A stretch of 64,000 bases of DNA, taken from assembly GCF_016888135.1 (NCBI RefSeq), contig NZ_JACSWB010000135.1:1-64000 (forward strand), in the 5' to 3' direction. Shown in pieces: positions 8,632 through 17,773 of this stretch. The notes beneath the pieces were generated by a model, which was given only the letters and a program-made list of their open reading frames with translations, ran no database searches and was not told the DNA's origin. The stretch comes from Leptolyngbya sp. CCY15150. Its GTDB lineage: Bacteria > Cyanobacteriota > Cyanobacteriia > RECH01. A program made the position numbers and the translations under genes. Each line of letters starts with the position of its first letter. Position 1 is the first letter of the stretch.

Positions 8632-9819
8632 ATGCTTCAAAATCAGGGATTATTGCGCCGGGTCTCGTTTGCGATCGCCTCCACGGTGGTGATTGGATTG
8701 GGAAGTTGTGCGTCTGAGCCAACGGGCGTGACGGATGAGGAGCTAACCCAGGGTGAGGCCATCGAACAGGCCGATGATCTTGATCTGCAGGTGATCACCA
8801 CATTTGTCCCCATCACCCAGTTCACCAAGGCTGTGGCGGGCGATCGCGCTGAGGTGATTCAACTGCTGCCGGCCAATGTTGGCCCCCATGATTACCAAGC
8901 TAAGCCATCGGATGTGCAGGCGATCGCCGATGCCGACGTGTTGGTGAAGAACGGCCTGGAGATGGAGTTTTTCCTCGATGACCTCATCGCTAATGCTGGT
9001 AATGCCGATCTTGTGTTGATTGACACCAGTGAGGGTGTTGCTGTTCTCTCCAACGAGGATGTGGAAGGTCACGGTGATGAGCACAGCGATGACCACGGTG
9101 ATGAGCACGGCCACGATCACGGTGATGAGCACGGGGATGAGCATGCAGCAGAAAGTGGCGATAGCCATGCTGGTCACGTCCACCATGGGGAGTATAACCC
9201 TCACATCTGGCTCGATCCCAAGCGGGTGATTCAACAGGTGGAAACCATTCGCGATGGTCTGATTGCGGTTGATCCAGAGGGCGAAACCGACTACAGGGCC
9301 AACGCTGCCGCCTACATTGAGCAGCTTCAGGCTCTGGATGCAGAATTTACGGAACGCCTTGCGCCTTACGCGGGGCAAACCTTTGTGGCGTTTCATGACT
9401 TTGCCCCCTACTTTGCCGAGAGCTATGGCCTCGAAGCCGAGTTTTTGGTGGACGTGCCGGACGTCAATCCTTCCCCCGAAGACGTGCGGCGGGTGATTGA
9501 AACGGTGGAGGCTTCTAGTCTAAAAACCCTATTGACCGAACCCCAAGCTGGAGACGAAGCGTTTGCCTCCTTGTCCAGCGATTTGAACGTGAAGGTCAGC
9601 GCCTTTGACCCGATGGAAACCGGGGATGCAACAGCTACGGAGCCAGAAGCCTATTTCACGATTATGCGTCAGAATGTTGATGTCCTAGAAGCGGCCTTTA
9701 GCACCTCGGTTCAGTCGTGGCTCTCCCCTGGGATGCCCCAACCCTTGGCGATGATCCTACCGCCTACCTGGGCAACTCGGCCATTCGCCACTGTTGTGCA
9801 ACCCGTTGGAGTGAGATAA
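8632..9819 (+). CDS. znuA: zinc ABC transporter substrate-binding protein
   Basis: 395 residues. A lipoprotein-type signal (hydrophobic 10-26 ending GLGSCAS, Cys ~26) anchors it at the periplasmic face. Family features: TTFVPITQFTKAVAGDRAEV; first metal His in VGPHDYQAKPSD; an acidic His-rich loop at about 138-185 typical of zinc binders; NPHIWLDPKRV; and FVAFHDFAPYFAESYGLEAE. A good ribosome site (AGGAG) precedes the ATG. The last ~30 residues after EAAFS do not look like a normal family end and may be a recent run-on. First gene of znuA-znuC-znuB, downstream of a Zur-like box. Confidence 0.95.
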   Translation: MLQNQGLLRRVSFAIASTVVIGLGSCASEPTGVTDEELTQGEAIEQADDLDLQVITTFVPITQFTKAVAGDRAEVIQLLPANVGPHDYQAKPSDVQAIADADVLVKNGLEMEFFLDDLIANAGNADLVLIDTSEGVAVLSNEDVEGHGDEHSDDHGDEHGHDHGDEHGDEHAAESGDSHAGHVHHGEYNPHIWLDPKRVIQQVETIRDGLIAVDPEGETDYRANAAAYIEQLQALDAEFTERLAPYAGQTFVAFHDFAPYFAESYGLEAEFLVDVPDVNPSPEDVRRVIETVEASSLKTLLTEPQAGDEAFASLSSDLNVKVSAFDPMETGDATATEPEAYFTIMRQNVDVLEAAFSTSVQSWLSPGMPQPLAMILPPTWATRPFATVVQPVGVR

Positions 9820-9849
9820 TAGAGCGATCGCCTTCCATGACGTGGGATC

Positions 9850-10689
9850 GTGATGCCCCATGGGCGATCGCCGTATGTCTCGGCAAGACTAGAGCAGTCG
9901 TTTGACTCAGTGAGGTACAGATTGAGTGAGAGCATCTTGACCGTTGAACAGTTAACGGTCTATCGAGAACAGCACATGGCCGTGCAGGATGTGTCGTTTA
10001 CCATCCAAGCCGGAACGGATACGGCTTTGGTGGGCCCCAATGGAGCTGGGAAAAGCACCTTGGTTCAAGCCATTTTGGGAATTTTGCCTAGACAGAAGGG
10101 AACGATCCAGATTCTGGGTCAGCCCTTAAGCCGTAAGGGTTACCTGCCTCCTAGCCTCCGTGAGCAGATTGCCTACTTGCCGCAGAACTTTTTGTTTGAT
10201 CGCCGGGTGCCGATTACCGTCGAGGAGCTGATTGGTATCGGCTGGGATCGGCTAGGGTTTCAGCTTCCTTGGGCCGGAGGGCGATCGCGCCACCATGCCA
10301 TTCGTCAGGCTCTATCCCAGGTCGATGCTCTCCATCTGCGCCGACACCTGATCGGCAGCCTGTCGGGGGGAGAAACCAAGCGCGTCCTGCTAGCCTATTG
10401 TCTCGTGCGGCCTCGCCAATTGCTGATTCTTGATGAAGCCTCGGCGGGGATGGATGTGCGCAGTGAGGGAGAGTTTTATCGCTTGCTCTACCAACTGAAG
10501 GACGAGCAGGGCTGGACGATCATTCAAGTGTCTCATGATCTAGATATGGTGCGTCGGCATTGCGATCGCGTCCTCTGTATCAACCGCACGCTGCTTTGTG
10601 AAGGCAGTCCCGATCATGCCCTCTCGCCCGACAACCTAGCCGCCGCCTACGGTTCCGAGTTCATTCGCTACCACCATCACCATTCATGA
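9850..10689 (+). CDS. znuC: zinc ABC transporter ATP-binding protein
   Basis: ABC ATPase with Walker A VGPNGAGKSTLVQAIL, Q-loop YLPQNF, signature LSGGETKRVLLA, Walker B LLILDEASAGMD and switch His in IIQVSHDLDMV. It ends in a short His cluster. The start is uncertain. ATG 9850 gives 279 residues, but the first ~25 are not family-like. GTG 9910 or TTG 9922 (protein LSESILTVEQLTV) would match relatives better. It follows znuA by 30 bases and powers ZnuB. Confidence 0.93.
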   Translation: MMPHGRSPYVSARLEQSFDSVRYRLSESILTVEQLTVYREQHMAVQDVSFTIQAGTDTALVGPNGAGKSTLVQAILGILPRQKGTIQILGQPLSRKGYLPPSLREQIAYLPQNFLFDRRVPITVEELIGIGWDRLGFQLPWAGGRSRHHAIRQALSQVDALHLRRHLIGSLSGGETKRVLLAYCLVRPRQLLILDEASAGMDVRSEGEFYRLLYQLKDEQGWTIIQVSHDLDMVRRHCDRVLCINRTLLCEGSPDHALSPDNLAAAYGSEFIRYHHHHS

Positions 10690-10844
10690 GTCTGCATCAG
10701 GTCTGCGTTCATCAAGAACCGATCCTGCAGAACGATACAATGAACCCACCTGCAGCCGGTCTGATCCCGATCTGGAAGCGATCGCCCCTTGCTCACTCTC
10801 TAAATCTCCTGTCTCCTGTCTCCTAAGTCCTATCTCCTGCCGCC

Positions 10845-11684
10845 ATGTCTATCCCACCTGATTTAATCCGCGTCGTTGAGCTTTTCCAGTTTCCGTTTAT
10901 GCAGCGGGCCCTGATCGGTGGCGTGTTGACAGGACTCATGGGTGGACTCTTGGGCAGCTTTACCATTTTGCGGCAGCTCTCCTTTTTTAGTGATGCCCTC
11001 GGCCATTCGGCACTGTTGGGCATTAGTTTTGGCCTACTGCTAGGGCTCAATCCCTCCGCCGTGTTGCTCCCCTTTGCGGTTCTATTTGCCCTCGGCGTCA
11101 CCTATTTGCTAGAGCGTACCCGCCTTTGGACAGATGCGTTGCTGAATATTATCTACTCAGCATCCTTAGCGATCGCCATCATCACCCTCAGCTTTATTGG
11201 CCAGTATAAAGGTGGGATTAATAACTTATTGTTCGGTGATATTTTAGCCGTCCGATCCGCTGACATTGGTCTGGGGATTGGGCTCTTAGTGATGTGCGCG
11301 CTGTTTATTGGCTTAACTCTACGCACCCAGATGTTGATCACTCTGCACGAACCCATGGCGATCGCTCGCGGCGTCTCGGTATCGTTTCACCGCAGTGCTT
11401 TTATTGTGCTGCTGTCCTTGGTCGTCGGCATTTCCATTAAAGCCATTGGCGTTTTGTTGGTCAGCGCCTTTATTGTCATTCCAGCCTGCACATCCCGACT
11501 TATCTGTCGAAATTTTGTCACCTACGTGGTCTTCTCAGCCTTATTAGGAGCCCTCAGTGCCATCGTCGGTATTTTCCTCTCGGCATTATTTGACCTACCC
11601 TCTGGCCCGATCATTGTTGTAACCCAGCTTGCGATTTTCATAGGAGCGATCGCCCTTCCCCGGATAACCAAATTAGCCTACTAA
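10845..11684 (+). CDS. znuB: zinc ABC transporter permease
   Basis: 279 residues, very hydrophobic with about eight membrane spans, matching the ABC-3 (ZnuB/MntB) family: MQRALIGGVLTGLMGGLLGS near the start, FFSDALGHSALLGISFG, and the C-terminal AIGVLLVSAFIVIPACTSRL. The 155-base gap after znuC contains a run of short TCTCCTG-type direct repeats just before the start codon. Forms the channel of the Znu importer. Confidence 0.94.
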   Translation: MSIPPDLIRVVELFQFPFMQRALIGGVLTGLMGGLLGSFTILRQLSFFSDALGHSALLGISFGLLLGLNPSAVLLPFAVLFALGVTYLLERTRLWTDALLNIIYSASLAIAIITLSFIGQYKGGINNLLFGDILAVRSADIGLGIGLLVMCALFIGLTLRTQMLITLHEPMAIARGVSVSFHRSAFIVLLSLVVGISIKAIGVLLVSAFIVIPACTSRLICRNFVTYVVFSALLGALSAIVGIFLSALFDLPSGPIIVVTQLAIFIGAIALPRITKLAY

Positions 11685-11708
11685 ACCAGCTCATCGGCAA
11701 GATTTATC

Positions 11709-12863
11709 ATGACCCCATCCACACCATCTCCTACCATTCCGAAGCGCGGTCTTCCGGTCACCGTGATCACCGGCTTTTTAGGCAGCGGTAAAACCACGTT
11801 GCTGAATACGATCTTAAACAACTGCCACGATCTCAAAGTTGCTGTACTGGTCAATGAATTTGGGGATATTGACATTGATAGCCAACTGCTCGTCTCCGTC
11901 GATCAGGATATGGTGCAGTTGAGCAATGGCTGCATCTGCTGCACCATCAACGATGGTCTGGTTGAGGCTGTCTATAATGTGCTAGAGCGAACCGATCGGA
12001 TTGATTATCTGGTGATTGAAACCACTGGCATTGCTGAGCCACTGCCGATTATGTTGACCTTTTTAGGGACAGAGCTGCGAGATATGACTCGCCTAGACTC
12101 CGTGATTACCCTAGTGGACGCCTCAGAGTTCACCCCTAGCCACTTTGAGAGTGAGGCGGCCCTCAAGCAGATTATCTATGGCGATATTATTTTACTCAAT
12201 AAAACAGATTTAGTCTCGGCTGACCAAGTAGAGGCTCTAGAACAGCACATCCACGACATCAAAGATGGCGCTCGCATTATTCAATGCCGCCACGGAGAGG
12301 TTCCCCTACCGCTGCTGTTAGACGTAGGCTTTCACGATCCAACCACCTACAATGAGCTGATTTCCTTGGATGAACCGGCTCCGGCTCACCTCCATGATCA
12401 CGATCATCATCACAGCTCCCATCATCATCACGATGACCATCATGATCATCACCGTGATCCTCACGCTCATCACGACCATAATCACGATCATGACCATCAC
12501 GGCCATGATTATCATGACCATGACGATCCTCGCCACTCCCATCACCTCGAAAACGATGGCTTTGTGTCGGTGTCCTTCAAGAGCGATCGCCCCTTCTCCC
12601 TGCGCAAATTTGAGGACTTCTTGAACCGTTTGCCCATCGACATTTTTCGGGCCAAGGGTCTGCTGTGGTTTGCCGAAAGCCAGCATAAACATATTTTTCA
12701 GCTCAGCGGTAAGCGCTGTACCCTAGACGTAGAGCCTTGGAATTCCTCGCCCTACGCGAACCAACTGGTGTTTATTGGACGGCAGCTGGATGCAGAGCAG
12801 TTGCGCCAAGAGCTGATGGATTGTCAAGCCTCTGATATGATCACGCCTATCCTGCTCCGTTAA
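11709..12863 (+). CDS. COG0523 GTPase with long His-rich loop
   Basis: 384 residues: P-loop TGFLGSGKTTLLNTIL, metal motif SNGCICCTINDGL, LVIETTGIAEPLP and LLNKTDL. The loop at about 220-280 is mostly His and Asp, then CobW_C (RAKGLLWFAESQHKHIFQLS, ending NQLVFIGRQLD). His-rich COG0523 proteins are thought to hold or deliver zinc under limitation. It starts 24 bases after znuB, so it probably shares its transcript. It is a paralogue of the gene at 6090; the His loop is the main difference. Confidence 0.92.
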   Translation: MTPSTPSPTIPKRGLPVTVITGFLGSGKTTLLNTILNNCHDLKVAVLVNEFGDIDIDSQLLVSVDQDMVQLSNGCICCTINDGLVEAVYNVLERTDRIDYLVIETTGIAEPLPIMLTFLGTELRDMTRLDSVITLVDASEFTPSHFESEAALKQIIYGDIILLNKTDLVSADQVEALEQHIHDIKDGARIIQCRHGEVPLPLLLDVGFHDPTTYNELISLDEPAPAHLHDHDHHHSSHHHHDDHHDHHRDPHAHHDHNHDHDHHGHDYHDHDDPRHSHHLENDGFVSVSFKSDRPFSLRKFEDFLNRLPIDIFRAKGLLWFAESQHKHIFQLSGKRCTLDVEPWNSSPYANQLVFIGRQLDAEQLRQELMDCQASDMITPILLR

Positions 12864-12880
12864 TCATCTCCATAATTCCC

Positions 12881-13645
12881 ATGTCTTCCTCCCCTATGAT
12901 TGCAGTTGCTGGCCCGTCGGGCAGCGGAAAAACAGCTTGGATGAGTCAGTTTTTTGCCGATCAATCCCGGCCCCTATTTTATTTTTGTCCAGGTCTAGGA
13001 ACCATTTCGGTAGACCTGGCCCGGGTTGCCTATCAGTTTCCCTGGGTGCAGGTGATTCCCGATGACCAAGTTGTCCAAGCATTTAGCAACCTACCCGAAG
13101 ATGCCCAAGTCTTTGTGGAGCTTGGCTTTCACCTTGATCTAACCTCATCCTTTCTGGCATCTCTACCTTGCCATCGCGTCGCCATCCTGCCCATAGCTTT
13201 CACCGATTCGGAGTGGCACGGCTGGGCAGATGAGGTGATTCCTGGCAATGAGATAGCGATCGCTGATCATCCCGATCTACCAGCAATTTGGCGATCGCCC
13301 CTCACGGGTCAGGTGTTTGATCCACCCAGTTTAGATACGGTATGGAACGAGATCATCGGTGGAGCCTATGGCCAGGTGCAGCGGGCCAAGGGAATTTTTG
13401 AAATGCCGGATGGACGCGCCTTTCATATCGATTTTGTGAACGGTTTGCCGGGCAGTGAATATACAGAACTGATGATTCCTCGCTGGTTGGATGGACGTCC
13501 CGATCGCTTCAGTGGCATTGAGGTGATTGGATGGACTGTAGATCAAGAGGCGATCGCCCAGGCGATTGTTGATGCTTGTTTACCGGATGAAGCGATCGCC
13601 CAATATCAGCAACAGGTGCGCCAACTCGTCGAGGCAACAGCCTAA
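12881..13645 (+). CDS. degenerate CobW-like P-loop protein
   Basis: 254 residues. A P-loop is intact near the start (IAVAGPSGSGKTAW), but the GCxCC metal motif and the NKxD guanine motif of COG0523 are absent. The C-terminal third resembles CobW_C (YGQVQRAKGIFEMPDGRAFH, then FVNGLPG). It follows the His-rich GTPase gene by 17 bases, and the next gene follows it by 29 bases, so it sits inside the operon. It may be a regulatory or scaffold relative of the metallochaperones. Nucleotide type and function are unknown. Confidence 0.75.
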   Translation: MSSSPMIAVAGPSGSGKTAWMSQFFADQSRPLFYFCPGLGTISVDLARVAYQFPWVQVIPDDQVVQAFSNLPEDAQVFVELGFHLDLTSSFLASLPCHRVAILPIAFTDSEWHGWADEVIPGNEIAIADHPDLPAIWRSPLTGQVFDPPSLDTVWNEIIGGAYGQVQRAKGIFEMPDGRAFHIDFVNGLPGSEYTELMIPRWLDGRPDRFSGIEVIGWTVDQEAIAQAIVDACLPDEAIAQYQQQVRQLVEATA

Positions 13646-13674
13646 TTTTTCGGTCGAACCATGAGGAGAACACG

Positions 13675-14487
13675 ATGAAACTTGCCGTTATATCCTGTAT
13701 TCACGGGAATTATGAAGCACTCAATGCTGTCCTATCCGATATTGATGATCAGCAAGCCGACCAAATCTACTGTCTTGGCGATCTGGTGGGCTATGGGCCC
13801 CATCCCAATGCCGTTGTAGAAATGATTCGCTCCCTAGATATCCCCACCTGTCAAGGCTGTTGGGATGAAGATATTGTGGAAGGGCTGAATGCCTGCGAAT
13901 GTAGCTATCCTTCCCAACTGGCCGAAAAACGCGGACGCCTAGCCCATGAATGGACGAATCAAACTATTCATCCTGAAGTACGCGACTATCTGGCAAAGCT
14001 GCCCATGAGTTTACAACGAGATAACCTTTGTTTTGTTCATGGCAGTCCCAATAGCCAGCATGAATATCTGCTGCCGAGTATGGATAACTTTGCTGCCCTA
14101 GAGCGGGTGTTTGCCACCGGAGCCGATACCCTATTTTGTGGTCACACTCATGTCCCCTACGTGCGCCGACTGGAGCAAGGTCATCTCTCTGTGCGGGTTC
14201 ATCAACCCAATCATCCAGACACCACTCACCAGTTCACAACGCCGGTGAAACAGATTATTAATGCTGGTTCTGTAGGAGAGCCCCGCCATGGTCGCCCTAA
14301 CGCAACCTATGTTATTTATGACACCGATACAGCCCAAGTTGCCTTACGGGAAGTTCCCTATGACTACCAGCGCACCTGTGCTGCTATTATCGAACAAGGA
14401 CTACCGCCGATCTTTGCTTGGCGTTTAGCTCAGGGGCTAGAATTTGCAGAACGAGCTGATGATCCAGGACATGTCTGTCAACGATAA
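13675..14487 (+). CDS. metallophosphoesterase homologue with two Cys-substituted metal ligands
   Basis: 270 residues with the calcineurin-like phosphoesterase framework (YfcE/ApaH-like, COG0639). The canonical D-x-H-G-N is C-I-H-G-N at residues 8-12 (MKLAVISCIHGNYEAL). GDLVGYGP is normal. The canonical G-N-H/W-D is G-C-W-D (PTCQGCWDEDI). The later ligands CFVHGSP and FCGHTHVP are present. So one Asp and one Asn of the di-metal centre are both Cys. This could mean a different metal or altered chemistry. The RBS is good (GAGGAG, 6 bases before the ATG). Last clear member of the zinc operon before a MITE. Confidence 0.82.
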   Translation: MKLAVISCIHGNYEALNAVLSDIDDQQADQIYCLGDLVGYGPHPNAVVEMIRSLDIPTCQGCWDEDIVEGLNACECSYPSQLAEKRGRLAHEWTNQTIHPEVRDYLAKLPMSLQRDNLCFVHGSPNSQHEYLLPSMDNFAALERVFATGADTLFCGHTHVPYVRRLEQGHLSVRVHQPNHPDTTHQFTTPVKQIINAGSVGEPRHGRPNATYVIYDTDTAQVALREVPYDYQRTCAAIIEQGLPPIFAWRLAQGLEFAERADDPGHVCQR

Positions 14488-14519
14488 GCAGAAAACCTAG
14501 TGATCTGTTTCCTCTTCTC

Positions 14520-14665
14520 GGCGTTGCTGAATACAAGTATGAATTCCTAAATCCGCCCTCACCCTAGCCCTCTCCCCAGGGAGAGGGAATAAGAATTCTA
14601 GCTCCCTTCTCCCTAGGGAGAAGGGTTGGGGATGAGGGCAGATCATCTATCGATTCAGCAATGCC
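14520..14665. mobile_element. MITE class B, copy 1
   Basis: 146 bases with ends GGCGTTGCTGAAT and ATTCAGCAATGCC. The interior holds two hairpins built on CCCTCTCCC...GGGAGAGGG and CCCTTCTCCC...GGGAGAAGGG, flanked by CCCTCACCC/GGATGAGGG. A nearly identical copy is at 40.1 kb. It separates the two metallophosphoesterase genes and could form strong RNA hairpins between them. Confidence 0.8.
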
Positions 14666-14703
14666 CCTCTTCTCCAATCTACAACACTACCCGAGAGCGA
14701 CCT

Positions 14704-15456
14704 ATGACAGGACAATGGGCAATTTTAAGCGGCATTGAAGGTAATTTAGCGGCCTATGAGGCTGTGCTAGCCGATCTACGGTGGTCAACGGTGGATTCTC
14801 TTTATATTCTCGGGGATGTAGTCGGTTTGCAGGGCGAGAATGAAGCTGTGGTGCAGCGGCTGCGATCGCCCCGTGACCATGAACTATCCCCCCAAGTTTG
14901 CACTGGCTGGTGGGAAGAACAGTGCTTTAATCTCCACGGTATGGGTCTACAGATGGACGTGCCGGAACTCCTGACAGCCTACGGTGCAGACGCGGTGAAC
15001 ACCTTATGGGAGTCCCTCAGTCGCGATGCAGTGCAATGGCTGCGATCGCTAGATTTTGGTTTCCATGAACTGGATTGTTTGTTGATTCACGGCAGCACTG
15101 TGAGCTACAGTGATGAACTTACCCCAGAAACCCCTGCTATTCAACTATGCGATCGCTTAATCCGTGCAGATGCAGACCATCTGTTTTGTGGGCGATCGGG
15201 TCAAGCTTTTGAATGCTGGATCGAAGACGGCACCCTCCAATCTAGCGTAACGACCTTAGATGAACCCGCCACCGTTCACCAACAAACCATGCAGCCTCGC
15301 CGGGTGGTCGGTGTCGGCAGTGTGGGGCGTCGTCCTAATCAAGCCACCTATGTCCTCTACAGTCCCACATCCAACCAAGTGGAATTTAGAACCGTCTCCT
15401 ACGGAGCTGGACAAGGTTTTCAAACCTCGCGCTCCCGTTCAGGGCATCTTAGGTAA
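14704..15456 (+). CDS. catalytically degenerate metallophosphoesterase paralogue
   Basis: 250 residues from ATG 14704 (MTGQWAILSGIEGNLAAYEA); an in-frame upstream ATG lies inside the MITE and is rejected. The fold is recognisable beside the preceding gene, but the ligands are gone: D-x-H is G-I-E, G-N-H-D is T-G-W-W-E, and the final G-H-x-H is G-R-S-G. Only LGDVVG and LIHGS remain. Probably not an enzyme; it may bind or regulate the neighbouring protein. Its 3' end overlaps the convergent oxidoreductase gene by 8 bases. Confidence 0.75.
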   Translation: MTGQWAILSGIEGNLAAYEAVLADLRWSTVDSLYILGDVVGLQGENEAVVQRLRSPRDHELSPQVCTGWWEEQCFNLHGMGLQMDVPELLTAYGADAVNTLWESLSRDAVQWLRSLDFGFHELDCLLIHGSTVSYSDELTPETPAIQLCDRLIRADADHLFCGRSGQAFECWIEDGTLQSSVTTLDEPATVHQQTMQPRRVVGVGSVGRRPNQATYVLYSPTSNQVEFRTVSYGAGQGFQTSRSRSGHLR

Positions 15457-17773
15457 GATGTACCGGTGCCTCAGATGGCTTAGCCGCATAGACCAAGACT
15501 GGTACCCGTTTGTAGGCGGGAATGCCGGACTTGGGATCGGTGGTTGCCGTAAATAATACATTGGCTTCTGGATAAAACATGAAGGCAGCCCCCGAGCGTA
15601 CGGCTCCAAAGATAATTTCGATGTTCTCTAATTGACCTGCATCTCCCTGAACCGTAACCCGTTGATGCTCCTGCCATCCCGCCTGCTGCACATCGGCAGG
15701 ATTCATCAAGATACAGTGGCGGTGGGGCATCCCTCGATAGCGATCGCCCTCTTTGTATACAACCGTATTATGCTGGGAATAGCTGCGGCCGGTCATCAAG
15801 GCGACGACCCGGCCATCCGTCTGTGCTGGTGCGGCAAAGCTTTGGGCGTCGGGTAAATTCAGTTGGGGCAACTCCGTCACAAACATCGATGCTTTACCGG
15901 AGGGTGTGGCAAATTTAGGCTCATCAAAGATACGGCCGCCGATAGTAAACTCAGTTTTCGTTTCATCGATCGTGGCGATCGCTTCATAGCCAGGAATAGT
16001 CTGGGCAATCAGTTGACGAATATAGCGGGTGTCTTGCAACTGCCGCCAGTTGACGGGATGGTCGCCATGGAGCCGATGGGCCAGTTCGCTGAGAAAGTCC
16101 ACTTCGGCAATCAGGTCAGCACCTTTGAGATGAGTTTTACCTGGATCGTTGAGCCGCACAAAGTTGTTACCAGATTCGGTCGTTGTGCGATGGGGATTTT
16201 CAAAGCGGTTAAACACCGGGATAATCAGAGTATGGGTGCGTCCTAGACCGTGAAAATGCCCGAGGTTCGGCTTCGTGGATAGATAAATAACCGTGTCAAT
16301 TTTACCGAGCGCTGATTTAGCTTGCTTGAGATCAGGATTTGCCGCATAGACATTACCACCCAAACAGAGTAACGTATCGACCTGACCCGCATCCGCTGCA
16401 TCCATTAAGTCTCGGGCCCGATAGCCTGGTGTACGGTTGAGCGATCGCCCTAGTAAAGTTTCCAATGCCGTTTGAATATCTTGCCGCAGATTGGCCGTCA
16501 CCCCCATGGAGCCAAAGCCTTGCACATTAGAATGTCCGCGAATAGGCATGGTGCCTGCACCTGGCTTACCTGCATTCCCCGTCAGCAGCGCCGTATTCGC
16601 GATCGCATGGACATTGTCCACCCCATTTTTCTGCTGAGTGATGCCCATCGCCCAGGCAAAGACCACCCGCTCCGAAGCACCAATCATCAGCGCGGCCTGC
16701 TCTAGCTCCAGTTGAGACACACCGCAGGTAGCTGTAATCGCATCCCAGGAAAGCGATCGCGCTTGGTCTACCACCGCCTCCCATCCTTCGGTGTGGCGTT
16801 GAAGATAGTCGCGGTCAATTAAATTGCGCTCAATCAAGGCCTTTTGGATACCCAGCAGCAGCGCCGTATCGCTCCCAGGAATTGGCTGGAGGTAGAGAGA
16901 CGAAATGTCAGAACCCGACAAGAGCTGGCGAGGGAAAGCCGGCGATGCAAACTTCACCAAACCTACCTCAATCACCGGATTAATCACAATCACCCGACCG
17001 CCGCGATCGCGTAGATGAATTAGTTCATTCATCAGTCGAGGATGGTTAGCTGGTGCATTCGACCCCAGCAACACCACGCAATCCGCCTGTTTCAGTCCCT
17101 CCAGGCTGACCATAGACGTACCCGAACCAAAAACTTGCTTAAGGCCCACCGTTGAAGGCACGTGACAGAGATCAGAGCAGTCTGCCAAATGGTTAGATCC
17201 CAGAGCCCGCATCATCAATTGCAGTAAAAATGCTGCCTCATTCGACGATCGCCCAGAACTATAGGACGCCACGCGCTCCGGTGGTCGTTGAAAAGCAGCC
17301 ACGGTCAGTTGGTAGATTTCCTCCCATGAGATACGTTCATAGTGAGACTGTCCTGCCCGCAGGATCACCGGAAAACTGAGACGACCCAAGCGATCGGCTT
17401 GCAAAGAGGTTAACTGCTGGAGTTCAACGACAGAATGGCGATCGAAAAAATGGGACGCTACCGGCGGCTGTAGTTCCGCTGAAATCGCCTCTACGCTTTT
17501 CATGCAGCGCTGCAGTGGTTCTTCTATCTCGTTGGTAAAACCACCCTTTTGTCCGCCGGTGCCCCAAGCGCAGGACAGACAGGCACTCTTATGGGTCAGC
17601 GCTCGCCATAGATCGGGCCCTTCCAGAGATAGGGTATGCTCCGCCCAATATTGCAGCACCGGCAACCCACCCCCCACCTCAGGCGCGTTGCTGTAGTAGC
17701 CCGTTTGGTCAACAGACGGTGCATTCGGCTGTGAATCCTGCTCTGGCTGGTTGGATGTTGCGTTGGTGTCCAT
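15449..17773 (-). CDS. FdhF/YdeP-family molybdopterin oxidoreductase
   Basis: 774 residues. N-terminal ALTHKSACLSCAWGTGGQKG carries the short Cys pair of the YdeP-type branch, not the four-Cys Fe-S motif of classical formate dehydrogenases. Molybdopterin-binding segments follow: ISWEEIYQLTVAAFQ, SGRSSNEAAFLLQLMMRALG, VVLLGSNAPANHPRLMNEL, GHSNVQGFGSMGVT, LCLGGNVYAANPDL and, in the C-terminal cap, MTGRSYSQHNT and LMNPADVQQAGWQEHQRVTV. The substrate is unknown; related proteins are linked to acid resistance in E. coli. No accessory genes or signal peptide are nearby, so it is probably cytoplasmic. Confidence 0.88.
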   Translation of the reverse strand: MDTNATSNQPEQDSQPNAPSVDQTGYYSNAPEVGGGLPVLQYWAEHTLSLEGPDLWRALTHKSACLSCAWGTGGQKGGFTNEIEEPLQRCMKSVEAISAELQPPVASHFFDRHSVVELQQLTSLQADRLGRLSFPVILRAGQSHYERISWEEIYQLTVAAFQRPPERVASYSSGRSSNEAAFLLQLMMRALGSNHLADCSDLCHVPSTVGLKQVFGSGTSMVSLEGLKQADCVVLLGSNAPANHPRLMNELIHLRDRGGRVIVINPVIEVGLVKFASPAFPRQLLSGSDISSLYLQPIPGSDTALLLGIQKALIERNLIDRDYLQRHTEGWEAVVDQARSLSWDAITATCGVSQLELEQAALMIGASERVVFAWAMGITQQKNGVDNVHAIANTALLTGNAGKPGAGTMPIRGHSNVQGFGSMGVTANLRQDIQTALETLLGRSLNRTPGYRARDLMDAADAGQVDTLLCLGGNVYAANPDLKQAKSALGKIDTVIYLSTKPNLGHFHGLGRTHTLIIPVFNRFENPHRTTTESGNNFVRLNDPGKTHLKGADLIAEVDFLSELAHRLHGDHPVNWRQLQDTRYIRQLIAQTIPGYEAIATIDETKTEFTIGGRIFDEPKFATPSGKASMFVTELPQLNLPDAQSFAAPAQTDGRVVALMTGRSYSQHNTVVYKEGDRYRGMPHRHCILMNPADVQQAGWQEHQRVTVQGDAGQLENIEIIFGAVRSGAAFMFYPEANVLFTATTDPKSGIPAYKRVPVLVYAAKPSEAPVHLT

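Noticed and set aside
8743-9396. Long minus-strand frame opposite znuA
   Set aside because: It is the shadow of the His/Asp-rich coding repeat in znuA.
12318-12692. Minus-strand frame rich in Met, Val and Ile opposite the His-rich COG0523 gene
   Set aside because: Artefact of antisense His/Asp codons.
14626-14703. Upstream in-frame start for the second phosphoesterase relative
   Set aside because: It lies in MITE sequence; homology begins at ATG 14704.
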